Positions 36,301-44,457 of a stretch of 64,000 bases of DNA are shown one piece after another; within the stretch, counting starts at the first letter, position 1, and each line of letters opens with the position of its first letter. The notes under the pieces were generated by a model. That model had not been told where the DNA came from, searched no databases, and was given only the letters and a program-made list of their open reading frames with translations. Made by a program: the position numbers and the translations under genes. This DNA comes from Saprospiraceae bacterium (GTDB lineage: Bacteria > Bacteroidota > Bacteroidia > Chitinophagales > Saprospiraceae). Where the stretch lies: positions 1-64,000 of the forward strand of contig JAEUUP010000129.1 in the NCBI GenBank assembly GCA_016787525.1, given 5' to 3'.

Positions 36301-36512
36301 GTTACACTTTGCCACCAGCTTTGACCCAAAAAGTAAAAATTCAAAGCCTACGTATCTTCGGTACAGTCAACAATTTGAAAGTATTTACCAATTATTCAGG
36401 TTATGACCCAGAGGTAACTGCTCGTAACTCTGACCCATTGACACCGGGCGTTGATTTTGCGGCTTACCCTCGCGCACGCGTTTTCGTAGCGGGTGTTAAT
36501 GCAACGTTCTAA
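33324..36512 (+). CDS. SusC/RagA TonB-dependent outer-membrane transporter
   Basis: The 1062-residue protein forms the outer-membrane pore for oligosaccharide import. A signal peptide (ends SSALIAQ) is followed by a CarboxypepD_reg-like domain (TVTGKVTDALTGESLPSVSI; about 25-105), then the TonB box/plug (AEALAGRLAGVQVTTTEGSP, VIRVRGGGSI, DVLKDASTTAIYGARGANGV) and a ~22-strand barrel. The ATG at 33324 is chosen over 33279 because it gives a clean signal peptide. Flanking pectin and arabinan enzymes suggest a pectin-derived substrate. The two motif copies lie in the first ~470 nt (33515, 33779); the remaining 2.7 kb has none. Confidence 0.95.
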   Translation: MKKILTLIFFFGCFSSALIAQRTVTGKVTDALTGESLPSVSIVLDGTTKGTISDLDGNFSLNVPTEGGTLTFSFVGYVAQKVSIGNQSKFDIALISDSKVLDEVVAIGYETVNKRDVMGSVSSVNAKQLKDIPITNAAEALAGRLAGVQVTTTEGSPGADVVIRVRGGGSITQDNSPIYIVDGIQVENALSVISPQDIASIDVLKDASTTAIYGARGANGVVIITTKSGKKGRTSVTYNGSFGYRQIAKTMDVLDPYEFVQWQYERAWLNSDTATFNRTYGSTWDTLGVYKNYEPVNWQDKVFGGKAGYQNHNLSISGGSDKTTYSISLTRNDEAGIQIESGFVRNLLNMKFNHKASDRFQFGIGARYTNQTIKGIGTSSSGTRTTNRLRHAITYRPYLTTAEGENDEFFDEDLFLRSSQVTNPIVMAKAEYRRRYSNSLNLNGNFALNLTKNLVFRSTFGYDKGDQRNNVFYTKITGTARNFGSQPVATIGTQESETINNSNTLSYSTEIAKGHQISILVGQELYQTRFKQLGMETRYFPTDIDPEKALANMSLGSPPTGTSQPFPTSFESPFSRIFSYFGRVNYDFSKRFLASFSVRADRSSKFLYENGQLLFPSGNIAWRFSEEKFLKNNKVLTDGKLRMGFGTAGNNRIGDLLYRQLYGVTGLTAINHSVVPGFAPTALANPDLRWESTQSQNIGLDLGFFQNRIQLTVDAYQNKGNDLLLAVAIPPTSGYSSQLKNVGATSNKGLEIQLVGDIVKKKDFTWNSSFNISFNRNRVESLGGLTQQTRNSGWQGSDGADDYLVKVGEPVGLMYGFVTDGFYTTADFDYNATTKVYTLKTGVPSSVNFAGTLRPGSLKIKDINGDGLITTDGDRTVIGNATPNYIGGWNNQFMYKGFDLSVFVNFVVGNDIYNANNIEWTDGSFTNLNILAKMRDRYRYIDDKGNYVRDPEGLNALNANAKIWSPANANRFFVKSTDIEDGSFLRINNVTLGYTLPPALTQKVKIQSLRIFGTVNNLKVFTNYSGYDPEVTARNSDPLTPGVDFAAYPRARVFVAGVNATF

Positions 36513-36628
36513 ATCAAGGCTATTTACTTTATCGCTCAATAAGCAACAAACAATCATAAATAGTCAATACCACCCCCCTCAGTATTTTCACAATTTTTTG
36601 ATAATCAATACATTAAATTGGTTTAAAA

Positions 36629-38446
36629 ATGAAAAATAATAAATTAAGCATCATAAAAATCGCACTATTGTCCATCGTTTTATTAACTGCCAATAGCTGC
36701 AAAGATTTCATGGAGGTTCAACCTGTTTCGCAATACAGCATTTCACAGGTTTTTTCTGACGTTTCCAACGCCACAACTGCCGTTTATGGCGTTTACGACG
36801 AACTCATGGGCGATAATGGCTATGGCATTCGTATCAACATGTACTATCCTTACGACTCAGACGAGATGATATGCTCTGGCAACCTTGATAATGGTCGTCG
36901 CGGTATCGGTCGCTACCAATTATTGCTCAGTAATATCGAAATCCGTAACCCATTCCTACAACTTTATAGAGGTATTGAAAAGGCAAATTTGTGTATTGAG
37001 CAAATTCCGTTGATGAAACAATACACTGGTGGTACAGCAGCAGACCAAAAAGCACTAAAACGCTTGCATGGTGAGGCTTTGACTTTACGGGCTATCTTCT
37101 ACTTTGAGTTGATTCGCAACTGGGGCGATGTGCCTGCTCCAATGACTCCTGCTTATACCCGCTCTGACTTATTTGAGCTACAAACAAATCGCGACGAGAC
37201 CTATGATAAACTCATCGCAGACTTAAAAACAGCTTCGGATTTATTGCCTTGGCGTACGGAAGTTGCGCGCAATGAACGCATTACAAAAGGTGGCGCGAAA
37301 GCCTTGCGTGCCAGAATGGCATTGCACCGTGGTGGTTTTTCACTCCGTTCGGACAGTAAGACAATGGAACGTCGTTCAAATTATCTCGACTATTACAAAA
37401 TCGCTCGCGATGAATGTGCAGAGTTGATGGCAAATCGCAATCAACACACCCTTGTGCCAAGTTATGAAGATATTTGGAAAAAATATGTTACACAATTTAC
37501 TGCTGACCCTCAATATGAACTCATGATTGAGTTTGGTGCAGGTGGTGGCAACAGTAACTCCGACAGTCGTATGGGCAACTACGATGGTCCTGCTTTGAAC
37601 AACGCTTCACGGTATGGCGCAGGTGGTGGTGGTATCATTCCTTTGCCCAACTACTACTACGCATTCGATACGCTCGATACACGTCGCGATGTCACTATTA
37701 CGAACTACACTGTTCCTTCTGCAACCAATATCAAATCCACTCGTCGTATCAGTGAATTGAACACAGGTAAATATCGCCGCGACTGGCGTGTGCCTTTACT
37801 CCCTGGCACTGTATTGAATGTCGGTTACAACTGGGTTTATTTGCGTTTTTCTGATGTTTTGTTGATGTTTGCAGAAGCTGAAAATGAAATCAATGGCAAT
37901 CCAACACCCGCAGCAATTGCCGCTTATGAAGAAGTAAAAAAACGGGCTTATGGTGCTAATGCTTCAAAAATAGGTGCAACACCAACGACTAAAGACGATT
38001 TCTTCAATGCCATTGTTAAAGAGCGTTGGTTGGAATTTGGCGGTGAAGCCATTCGCAAGTATGACCTGATTCGTTGGAATATGCTGGGTTCAAAAATTGC
38101 AGAGGCGCGCCAAGCTATGAATGATATTCGCGATGCCAAAGCACCAACGTATACCAATGTACCAGATACAATTTGGTGGCGCAACGTAGGTGAAGAAATC
38201 CAATTTTATCCAGAAACATTGGGGTCAAAACATCCATTTAACGTTGCTAAACAAAAACCAAACCCTACAACGGGTTGGACAGCTTTGGTTTGGCGTGGGT
38301 ATTTGAGCAGCAATGTCATTGACAGCAAACCTCTCAGTCAGGCGTTTGCGAGTTTCTTTACAGCAAATAAAAGTGAGTTATTCCCATTTGACCAAGCAAC
38401 GATGGACGCTTATCAAGGAAAGCTGAAACAGAATCCGAATTATTAA
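36629..38446 (+). CDS. SusD/RagB outer-membrane glycan-binding lipoprotein
   Basis: The 605-residue partner of the SusC protein captures glycan at the cell surface. It has a lipoprotein signal ending LTANSC, then FSDVSNATTAVYGVYDELMG and LHGEALTLRAIFYFELIRNW (TPR-like helix typical of SusD). The C-terminal RagB part has YLRFSDVLLMFAEAENEIN and KERWLEFGGEAIRKYDLIRW. It begins 117 nt after susC; a motif copy (36575) lies in that gap, but none lies in the gene. Substrate specificity cannot be read directly. Confidence 0.95.
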   Translation: MKNNKLSIIKIALLSIVLLTANSCKDFMEVQPVSQYSISQVFSDVSNATTAVYGVYDELMGDNGYGIRINMYYPYDSDEMICSGNLDNGRRGIGRYQLLLSNIEIRNPFLQLYRGIEKANLCIEQIPLMKQYTGGTAADQKALKRLHGEALTLRAIFYFELIRNWGDVPAPMTPAYTRSDLFELQTNRDETYDKLIADLKTASDLLPWRTEVARNERITKGGAKALRARMALHRGGFSLRSDSKTMERRSNYLDYYKIARDECAELMANRNQHTLVPSYEDIWKKYVTQFTADPQYELMIEFGAGGGNSNSDSRMGNYDGPALNNASRYGAGGGGIIPLPNYYYAFDTLDTRRDVTITNYTVPSATNIKSTRRISELNTGKYRRDWRVPLLPGTVLNVGYNWVYLRFSDVLLMFAEAENEINGNPTPAAIAAYEEVKKRAYGANASKIGATPTTKDDFFNAIVKERWLEFGGEAIRKYDLIRWNMLGSKIAEARQAMNDIRDAKAPTYTNVPDTIWWRNVGEEIQFYPETLGSKHPFNVAKQKPNPTTGWTALVWRGYLSSNVIDSKPLSQAFASFFTANKSELFPFDQATMDAYQGKLKQNPNY

Positions 38447-38489
38447 CGTGTTCAAACTGGGTTTTTGAACATTCAACGATAGGATTTAA

Positions 38490-38528
38490 AAATGGCTTAG
38501 ATGAATAAAACCATCTAAGCCGTTTTTT
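38490..38528. terminator. Terminator at the end of the susCD transcript
   Basis: Arms GGCTTAGATG (38494-38503) and CATCTAAGCC (38512-38521), with A- and T-runs on both sides, lie between convergent susD and moeB-like genes. Confidence 0.8.
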
Positions 38529-38534
38529 ATGGAA

Positions 38535-39629
38535 TCAATATCCATCAATGCCACCTTTTAAATTCCACAAATTATCAAATCCCAATTTCTCTAATTGAGC
38601 GATAGCTTTTGCACTTCTTGCACCACTTTTACAATGCACCACGACTTTTTTGTTTTTCTCAATCAAACCTACTTTTTCACTCAATATACTGAGGGGTATC
38701 AACACGCCGCCCAAATTCCTTACTTCGTATTCATAAGGTTCTCTCACATCAATCAACTGGAAATCAATATTTTGTGCTTGTAGTTCACGCAATTCTTCTG
38801 CCGACATTTCTTTTATACCCCCCTCAGTATTTTTAGGTTTATAACCACAAAACACGTCGTAGTCAATCAATTCTGTGATGGGCGCAAGGTTAGGATTTTT
38901 ATTTACTTTCAAAATACGGGTCATAAAACTTGCTGCATCAAATACAAAAAGCCGACCTGCTAATGGCTCACCAACACCTGTCAAAACCTTTATGACTTCT
39001 GAGGCTTGCATCGAACCAATGATGCCTGGCAAAACACCTAAAACACCACCTTCTGCACAATCAGGTACTAAACCCGCAGGCGGTGGTGAAGGGAATAAAT
39101 CGCGGTAGTTCACACCTCGTTCGCCATTTTTTGAAAAATTAAAAACGGATACTTGTCCTTCAAATCGAAAAATCGAAGCATATACATTCACTTTTCCTGT
39201 GATAACACAAGCATCGTTGACCAAATAGCGGGTTTGAAAATTATCTGTTCCATCTGCTACAACATCGTATTTTGACACCAAATCGAGCGCATTTTCTTTT
39301 GTCAAAGGAGAAAAATAAGTGTCAATTTCGATGTATGGATTCATTGCTAACAGTTTTCTTTTTGCCGTTTCTGCTTTCGATTGTCCAATATCAGCAACTG
39401 TATAGAGGACTTGTCGTTGCAGATTAGAGACATCTACCACATCGGGGTCAATGATACCGATGCGACCCACACCTGCTGCTGCCAAATACAACAACATCGG
39501 ACTACCTAAACCACCTGCACCAACGACTAAAACAGAACTGTTTTTCAATCGCTTCTGCCCTTCCATACCGAACTCAGGCAAAGCAAAATGACGGGCATAT
39601 CGCGCCAATTCTTCTTTTAAAAAATCCAC
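38535..39629 (-). CDS. moeB: MoeB/ThiF-type adenylyltransferase with C-terminal rhodanese domain
   Basis: It activates the C-terminus of a sulfur-carrier protein (MoaD or ThiS) by adenylation. Residues ~5-250 form the E1-like domain with VVGAGGLGSPMLLYLAAAGV (nucleotide binding), DTDNFQ-like GTDNFQTRYLVND and PDCAEGGVLGVLPG. Residues ~275-364 are a rhodanese domain with active-site loop HCKSGARS, which can supply sulfur. It follows a MobA-like gene by 12 nt, so molybdopterin synthesis is the likely pathway. Two motif copies flank the linker and the rhodanese start (NTEG, PLS). Confidence 0.9.
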   Translation of the reverse strand: MDFLKEELARYARHFALPEFGMEGQKRLKNSSVLVVGAGGLGSPMLLYLAAAGVGRIGIIDPDVVDVSNLQRQVLYTVADIGQSKAETAKRKLLAMNPYIEIDTYFSPLTKENALDLVSKYDVVADGTDNFQTRYLVNDACVITGKVNVYASIFRFEGQVSVFNFSKNGERGVNYRDLFPSPPPAGLVPDCAEGGVLGVLPGIIGSMQASEVIKVLTGVGEPLAGRLFVFDAASFMTRILKVNKNPNLAPITELIDYDVFCGYKPKNTEGGIKEMSAEELRELQAQNIDFQLIDVREPYEYEVRNLGGVLIPLSILSEKVGLIEKNKKVVVHCKSGARSAKAIAQLEKLGFDNLWNLKGGIDGY

Positions 39630-39641
39630 TTCTTATGGGTT

Positions 39642-40778
39642 TTATTGTGTCAATAAATTTAAAACACTGTCTCGCTCTTCGGGTGTGTTCACATTCGTCA
39701 AAGCATCTGATACTGAGGGGGTCAATAATTCGATGTCGGAGTTTATCAAAACTTTGCGTGGACAATTGATGCCTTGTGCCAAAAACTGTAACAAAACAGG
39801 ATAAGCACTCGGTTCCCAAATGGCAATCAATGGCTCTGGAAAGCCTTCTTTTGATTCTGGACTCCGAAACGATGTCGCTATTTTATGTTCGTTCCTGTTT
39901 TCTATCAAAAATTCTAAAGTGGATTCGTCCAAAAGAGGTAAATCGCACGCTACTGCCAACCACGCTGCATTAGGGTCTTGTCGAAAAGCAGATAATAAGG
40001 CTCCATAAGGACCCAAATCGAGAAAAGTATCTGTTATTGTTTCATAATTTTGTGAAAATTCTGTCTTTTGTTCTGCTCGGCAACTGATATGCGGCTCAAT
40101 ATCTAAGCCCCTCAGTATGTCGGCTAAAAAAGCAAATTGTGGTTGACCATGATAGTCCAAAAAAGCTTTGTCGGCACCCATGCGTGTGCTTTTACCGCCC
40201 GCTAATATCAAGCCTTTTATGGGCGTTTTTGATACATTTAAGGTCAAAAACTCAGCTATTTTATTTGTTTCTTGAATATTAAAAACAGGAATGTCAGCCC
40301 AGTGAGGCAAATGGCTTTTCAAAAAATCGGGAATTAATTTATGCTCATTGTCAAGTGATAAAAAGGCATCAACTTGAGTCAAACGGTCGAGCTTTCGGCT
40401 CAGACTTTCCATTTTTTTAGGGTCAAGCACAATCAATTGGCGTTTTGCCGAAAAATGATTGCCATTGACTAATACAATATCTGTTTCATTGAAAAAGGGC
40501 CTGAACTGGAAAGGCGTGAGTTGTCCCTTAAAATCGAAGCGATGATAGCCAATTTTGTCTGTATAAACGGTATCAAAAGACAAATTTGCACCTTCATCGC
40601 CTGCTTTGTGGTCAGCATCAATATAAGCCGTTTTATACTGAGGGGTCAGTTCTTCGGACAATTCTAAAGCTAATTTTTGAATATTGCCGCAAGGTGTTCC
40701 GATGATTGCCCATTCATTGCGACCAAAATTACCCAGATTGGGTTTGGTCATTTTAGCATGTTTTTGATGCTTTTCCAT
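39642..40778 (-). CDS. mobA: MobA-type molybdenum cofactor guanylyltransferase with extra N-terminal domain
   Basis: Residues ~187-378 are a MobA nucleotidyltransferase: LILAGGKSTRMGADKAFLDY, then ACDLPLLDEST. The first ~185 residues resemble a MobB-like NTPase fold (WAIIGTPCGN, YIDADHKAGDE, IVLVNGNHF), but the expected P-loop GxxGxGK/T is replaced by GTPCGN. This looks like a degenerate or non-hydrolytic domain. Start could be the first ATG or MTKPNLG ten codons in. It leads a two-gene unit with moeB. No molybdoenzyme is in the window. Three motif copies are present. Confidence 0.85.
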   Translation of the reverse strand: MEKHQKHAKMTKPNLGNFGRNEWAIIGTPCGNIQKLALELSEELTPQYKTAYIDADHKAGDEGANLSFDTVYTDKIGYHRFDFKGQLTPFQFRPFFNETDIVLVNGNHFSAKRQLIVLDPKKMESLSRKLDRLTQVDAFLSLDNEHKLIPDFLKSHLPHWADIPVFNIQETNKIAEFLTLNVSKTPIKGLILAGGKSTRMGADKAFLDYHGQPQFAFLADILRGLDIEPHISCRAEQKTEFSQNYETITDTFLDLGPYGALLSAFRQDPNAAWLAVACDLPLLDESTLEFLIENRNEHKIATSFRSPESKEGFPEPLIAIWEPSAYPVLLQFLAQGINCPRKVLINSDIELLTPSVSDALTNVNTPEERDSVLNLLTQ

Positions 40779-40826
40779 TCTTTTTTGATTTAAACAGTCG
40801 TAGAATGGACAAAATTAGTAAAAAAA

Positions 40827-40860
40827 AACTTGGTGCAAGATTGAATCCTTGCACCAAGTT
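40827..40860 (-). terminator. Terminator after the TPR/barrel gene
   Basis: 13-nt arms AACTTGGTGCAAG and CTTGCACCAAGTT flank an 8-nt loop; read on the minus strand it is followed by a T-run. Confidence 0.85.
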
Positions 40861-40885
40861 GTCGGAACAGATACAATTCCTCTGT

Positions 40886-42643
40886 TTACCAACCAAATCC
40901 TACTGTCACACCCATACGCATCGTAAAACTAAAGTAAGACGGCTTTCGATTGGCAATAAGCGCATCGTCAATTTGATATTTGTCATTGTTCCAAACTGTT
41001 CCGTTTCCTCCATCAAATTTATTGTAAGCTGCGCCAAGACCAAAAAAAGCATCAATACCCACTTGTCGCAAATACATCATACCCAAATTGAGCATCAAAA
41101 CATACTGATTGGTCGTCGGGTTAAAGGTCTGATTCGATGAGCGATTGGTTGTTTTATCTAAAACGGAAACTGTTTTTTCGTCAAAATTGCGGTGATTGTA
41201 AGCCAATAGAATGCCCGTATAGGTGCTACCACTTGATTTGCCAAAACTCGAATTATGCCCTTTTTTATAGGCAATGTGTGTAAAGTAACCATTCCAACGA
41301 TGTGTTGGCACATCATGAATTTCACGTAAATCCAAATCAAAAGTATTTTCCTTTTTATTTGTTACTTTCAAATAAGAAAACTCGACTAACGAATTTTTAG
41401 AACCAAAATTGACCACACCACCAAAATCACCAAAGAAAAGTGGAAACATATTAGCCCCAAGATAAAAATGCCCGTCGCGATTGTTCCGACGACGTTGTCT
41501 TTCAGCTTCTTCTTCTGCTTTCTTTTTATCTGCTAAACATTTTTCGTTTTTGACACGCCATTCTTGCGATTTGGCAGTATTGCCAAATAAAGCATAATCG
41601 TCAGAAATTTCTTTCAAAATCACACAATCGGTACTCGAATTGTAACCATTTGCCTTTTTTTCGAGTGCCGCCAAACCCAATTTCATCAACTTATCTTTTG
41701 CAGCTGGGTTGGTTTTCAATTGTGTTTTAACATAGCTGAGAGCCTCGTTCACGCTTTTATTGTCTGCAATCGCAATATCGTAAAAGCGCAATAATAAGTT
41801 TTCATCGCGATTGGCTACTGTACTATAAATTTTTGCAGCATCGGCACAGAGAGTTGATTTTTGAGCCAAATTAGGTTTGGTATTCAATACTTTTTCTAAT
41901 GTTCGCGCATTACTGAGGGGGGATGGATATTTATTGTCCGCAATTGTTTTATGTTCGGCTTCACCCAAATCGTTGGTATATAACTTCATGGTTTGAACAG
42001 CGTAACCAGCTAACTCCTCATCGAATCTGCCTAATTTAGTTAATGCCACAATAGATTTATCGTAGGCTATGTACTTTAACCAGTTTGTCGAATGCGGTGA
42101 ATTGATTGTTTTTTTTGCATAAACCAGCACTTCTTCATATTTGCTCAGTGCAGTCAATAACTCGGCCATACTTGTATAATATTCGGACAAAGTAGGCAGG
42201 AAATTGGTGTGGTTTACAATATAGTTCTTTGTCAAATCCACAAATTTATAGCGCAATGGGAACATATTGGCATCGGTATATCGCTCAAATTCGTCGCTAA
42301 TCGCTTTCATTTCGTTGTATGCTTTTTGCGTTTCACCTTTGATGCCATAGGTAAAACCCAATTTATACCTAAAATTCACTTTGAAATAGCGAGCTGTTTT
42401 GATTTGCTCGGCAGTGCCGTTGTCTATCACTTTGTTGAGTAAAGCTGTGCCATCGTTGACCCTTTTTTGAATACTTTGCAATACTTCGGGCGTAATATCG
42501 GCGGGTTTACTGAGGGGACGCATATACTCTGCCAATGCGTTGTACATAACAATGGCAGATTCTAAATTTTGCTCCAATGTTTGTGAAAAACTAAATGTGG
42601 GCAAGAGAAAAAAGCAGCAGCAAATGAGTAGATTATTCTTCAT
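40886..42643 (-). CDS. Exported TPR-like protein with C-terminal outer-membrane barrel
   Basis: The 585-residue protein has a signal peptide (ends FSFSQ). It has a helical repeat region (about 20-370: GFTYGIKGETQKAYNEMKAI, YEEVLVYAKKTIN), then a charged linker (KKKAEEEAERQRRRNNRDG) and a ~190-residue beta-rich part ending in aromatic Trp (GVTVGFGW), the usual end of outer-membrane barrels. No known family was recognised. It may be an envelope assembly or sensing protein. Two motif copies, both read in reverse as PLS, are in the helical part. Confidence 0.6.
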   Translation of the reverse strand: MKNNLLICCCFFLLPTFSFSQTLEQNLESAIVMYNALAEYMRPLSKPADITPEVLQSIQKRVNDGTALLNKVIDNGTAEQIKTARYFKVNFRYKLGFTYGIKGETQKAYNEMKAISDEFERYTDANMFPLRYKFVDLTKNYIVNHTNFLPTLSEYYTSMAELLTALSKYEEVLVYAKKTINSPHSTNWLKYIAYDKSIVALTKLGRFDEELAGYAVQTMKLYTNDLGEAEHKTIADNKYPSPLSNARTLEKVLNTKPNLAQKSTLCADAAKIYSTVANRDENLLLRFYDIAIADNKSVNEALSYVKTQLKTNPAAKDKLMKLGLAALEKKANGYNSSTDCVILKEISDDYALFGNTAKSQEWRVKNEKCLADKKKAEEEAERQRRRNNRDGHFYLGANMFPLFFGDFGGVVNFGSKNSLVEFSYLKVTNKKENTFDLDLREIHDVPTHRWNGYFTHIAYKKGHNSSFGKSSGSTYTGILLAYNHRNFDEKTVSVLDKTTNRSSNQTFNPTTNQYVLMLNLGMMYLRQVGIDAFFGLGAAYNKFDGGNGTVWNNDKYQIDDALIANRKPSYFSFTMRMGVTVGFGW

Positions 42644-42940
42644 GTAAAAACGGTTTTATGGTGAAATAAAAATTTAGCGACATCAAAAATATATGTTTTT
42701 TAAAAATTTCAAAACAAAAAAAAAGTGATTCTCGTCATCCTCCTTTATTTTATGTACAAAAAAAATGCCTAAAAGAGGCGAGAGACACTCCTTTCAAGAC
42801 CTACTTGGGCAAAAAACCTTCGTTTCCACTGTGATAATTTGATTTTTTTTCAAAAAAAGTGAAAACTGCCTTGTTGATAACTAATATTTGACCATATTTC
42901 GGACAAAAACAGAGTATTACCAATTTATAAAAAAAGTAGA

Positions 42941-44302
42941 ATGAAAAGAAAAGACTTCATCAAAACCACAACTTTAGGTGCAGCCTCACTCGCTGTCTTA
43001 CCTACCCATTCCCTTTTCTCAATATCCAAATCCATAGCTGACAAAGTGCGTGTGGCACTCATCGGTGTTGGCGCAAGGGGTTTAGGACACCTCGATTTGG
43101 TACTTCGTCGTGCTGATGTGGACGTAGTTGCTATTTGTGATGTGGACGACCGAACACTCACTAAGGCTAAAGAAATGGTTACAAAATCGGGAAAAACCAT
43201 GCCTCAAGTATTTACAGGAGATAATTATGCCTGGAAAAAAATGTTGGAAATCAAGGACTTAGATGCCGTTATCATTTCAACGCCTTGGGAATGGCACAAA
43301 CCGATGATTATCGGTTCTTTGGAAGCTGGTATCAAATATGTGGGGACGGAAGTTATTTTGGGTATTACACTTCAAGACCATTGGGATGTGGTTCACGCTG
43401 CTGAAAAACACAATGCCCATGTGATGATGTTGGAGAATGTTTGCTATCGTCGCGATGTCATTGCTGTATTAAACATGGTTAGACAAGGCCTATTCGGTGA
43501 AATCATTCACCTTCAAGGCGGTTATCAACACGACTTGCGCGAGGTCAAATTCAACGACGGCAAAGGCTATTATGGCAACGGCGTTGAATACGGCGACAAA
43601 GGTTACTCGGAAGCCAAATGGCGGACAAACCATTCGCAATTCCGCAATGGCGATTTGTATCCAACGCATGGCATTGGACCCATTGCACACTATGCCAATA
43701 TCAATCGCGGCAATCGGTTTATGACTTTGAGTTCATTTTCTACAAAGGCGCGCGGGTTGCACAATCATATTGTCAAAAAAGGCAGTGCATCACACCCTAA
43801 TGCCAAAGTCAACTTCAAATTGGGTGATGTGGTAACAACGCAAATCAGTTGTGCCAATGGCGAAACGGTGTTTTTACAACACGATACCAATTTGCCTCGC
43901 CCCTACTCTCTCGGCTTTAGAGTGCAAGGTACTGAGGGGTTGTGGATGGATGTGAATAAGAGCATCTATATCGAAGATAAAGCGAAAAAAGCACACACTT
44001 GGGACGAAGCCAAACCTTGGCTCGACCAATACGACCATCCACTTTGGAAAAAATATGGTTCAGATGCACAAGGCGCAGGGCATGGTGGCATGGACTTTTT
44101 CGTGATTCACTCATTCATCGAATCGGCAAAACGCAAAACGCCGACTCAAATGGATGTGTACGATGCGGCTGTCTGGAGTGCCATCACACCTTTGAGCGAA
44201 CAATCTATTGATTTGGGCAACGAAACGGTGGAGTTTCCTGACTTTACAGGTGGGCAATGGATGTATCGGAAGCCTGTTTTTGCTTTGGGGGATGATTATT
44301 AG
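42941..44302 (+). CDS. GH109-type Gfo/Idh/MocA protein (alpha-N-acetylgalactosaminidase-like)
   Basis: The 453-residue protein has a Tat-like leader (RKDFIKTTTLGAASLAVLP), then a Rossmann NAD domain (VRVALIGVGARGLGHLDLVL). The C-terminal domain contains WRTNHSQFRNGDLYPTHG and IGPIAHYANINRGNRF, characteristic of GH109. These enzymes use NAD+ to hydrolyse alpha-linked GalNAc. A NahK-like N-acetylhexosamine kinase follows beyond a repeat region, which supports amino-sugar use. The 297-bp gap before it is AT-rich with no clear feature. Its 3' end and terminator are duplicated just downstream (44372-44457). Confidence 0.88.
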   Translation: MKRKDFIKTTTLGAASLAVLPTHSLFSISKSIADKVRVALIGVGARGLGHLDLVLRRADVDVVAICDVDDRTLTKAKEMVTKSGKTMPQVFTGDNYAWKKMLEIKDLDAVIISTPWEWHKPMIIGSLEAGIKYVGTEVILGITLQDHWDVVHAAEKHNAHVMMLENVCYRRDVIAVLNMVRQGLFGEIIHLQGGYQHDLREVKFNDGKGYYGNGVEYGDKGYSEAKWRTNHSQFRNGDLYPTHGIGPIAHYANINRGNRFMTLSSFSTKARGLHNHIVKKGSASHPNAKVNFKLGDVVTTQISCANGETVFLQHDTNLPRPYSLGFRVQGTEGLWMDVNKSIYIEDKAKKAHTWDEAKPWLDQYDHPLWKKYGSDAQGAGHGGMDFFVIHSFIESAKRKTPTQMDVYDAAVWSAITPLSEQSIDLGNETVEFPDFTGGQWMYRKPVFALGDDY

Positions 44303-44457
44303 ATTGAGGGCAACGTATCGGATTCCTTAAAGGAATCCGATACGTGAATCACTTTCTGTCCAAACTCGATATATCGGAAGCCTGTTTTTGCTTTGGGAGA
44401 TGATTATTAGATTGAGGGCAACGTATCGGATTCCTTTAAGGAATCCGATACGTGAAT
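44264..44457. repeat. Direct duplication of the GH109 gene end and terminator (86-bp repeats, 108-bp period)
   Basis: Copy 1 (44264-44349) includes the last 13 codons, the stop and a perfect hairpin with arms CGTATCGGATTCCTT and AAGGAATCCGATACG. Copy 2 (44372-44457) repeats it with only two substitutions, leaving an orphan gene tail and a second terminator. One substitution is the central base of the hairpin (A in one copy, T in the other). Confidence 0.9.
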
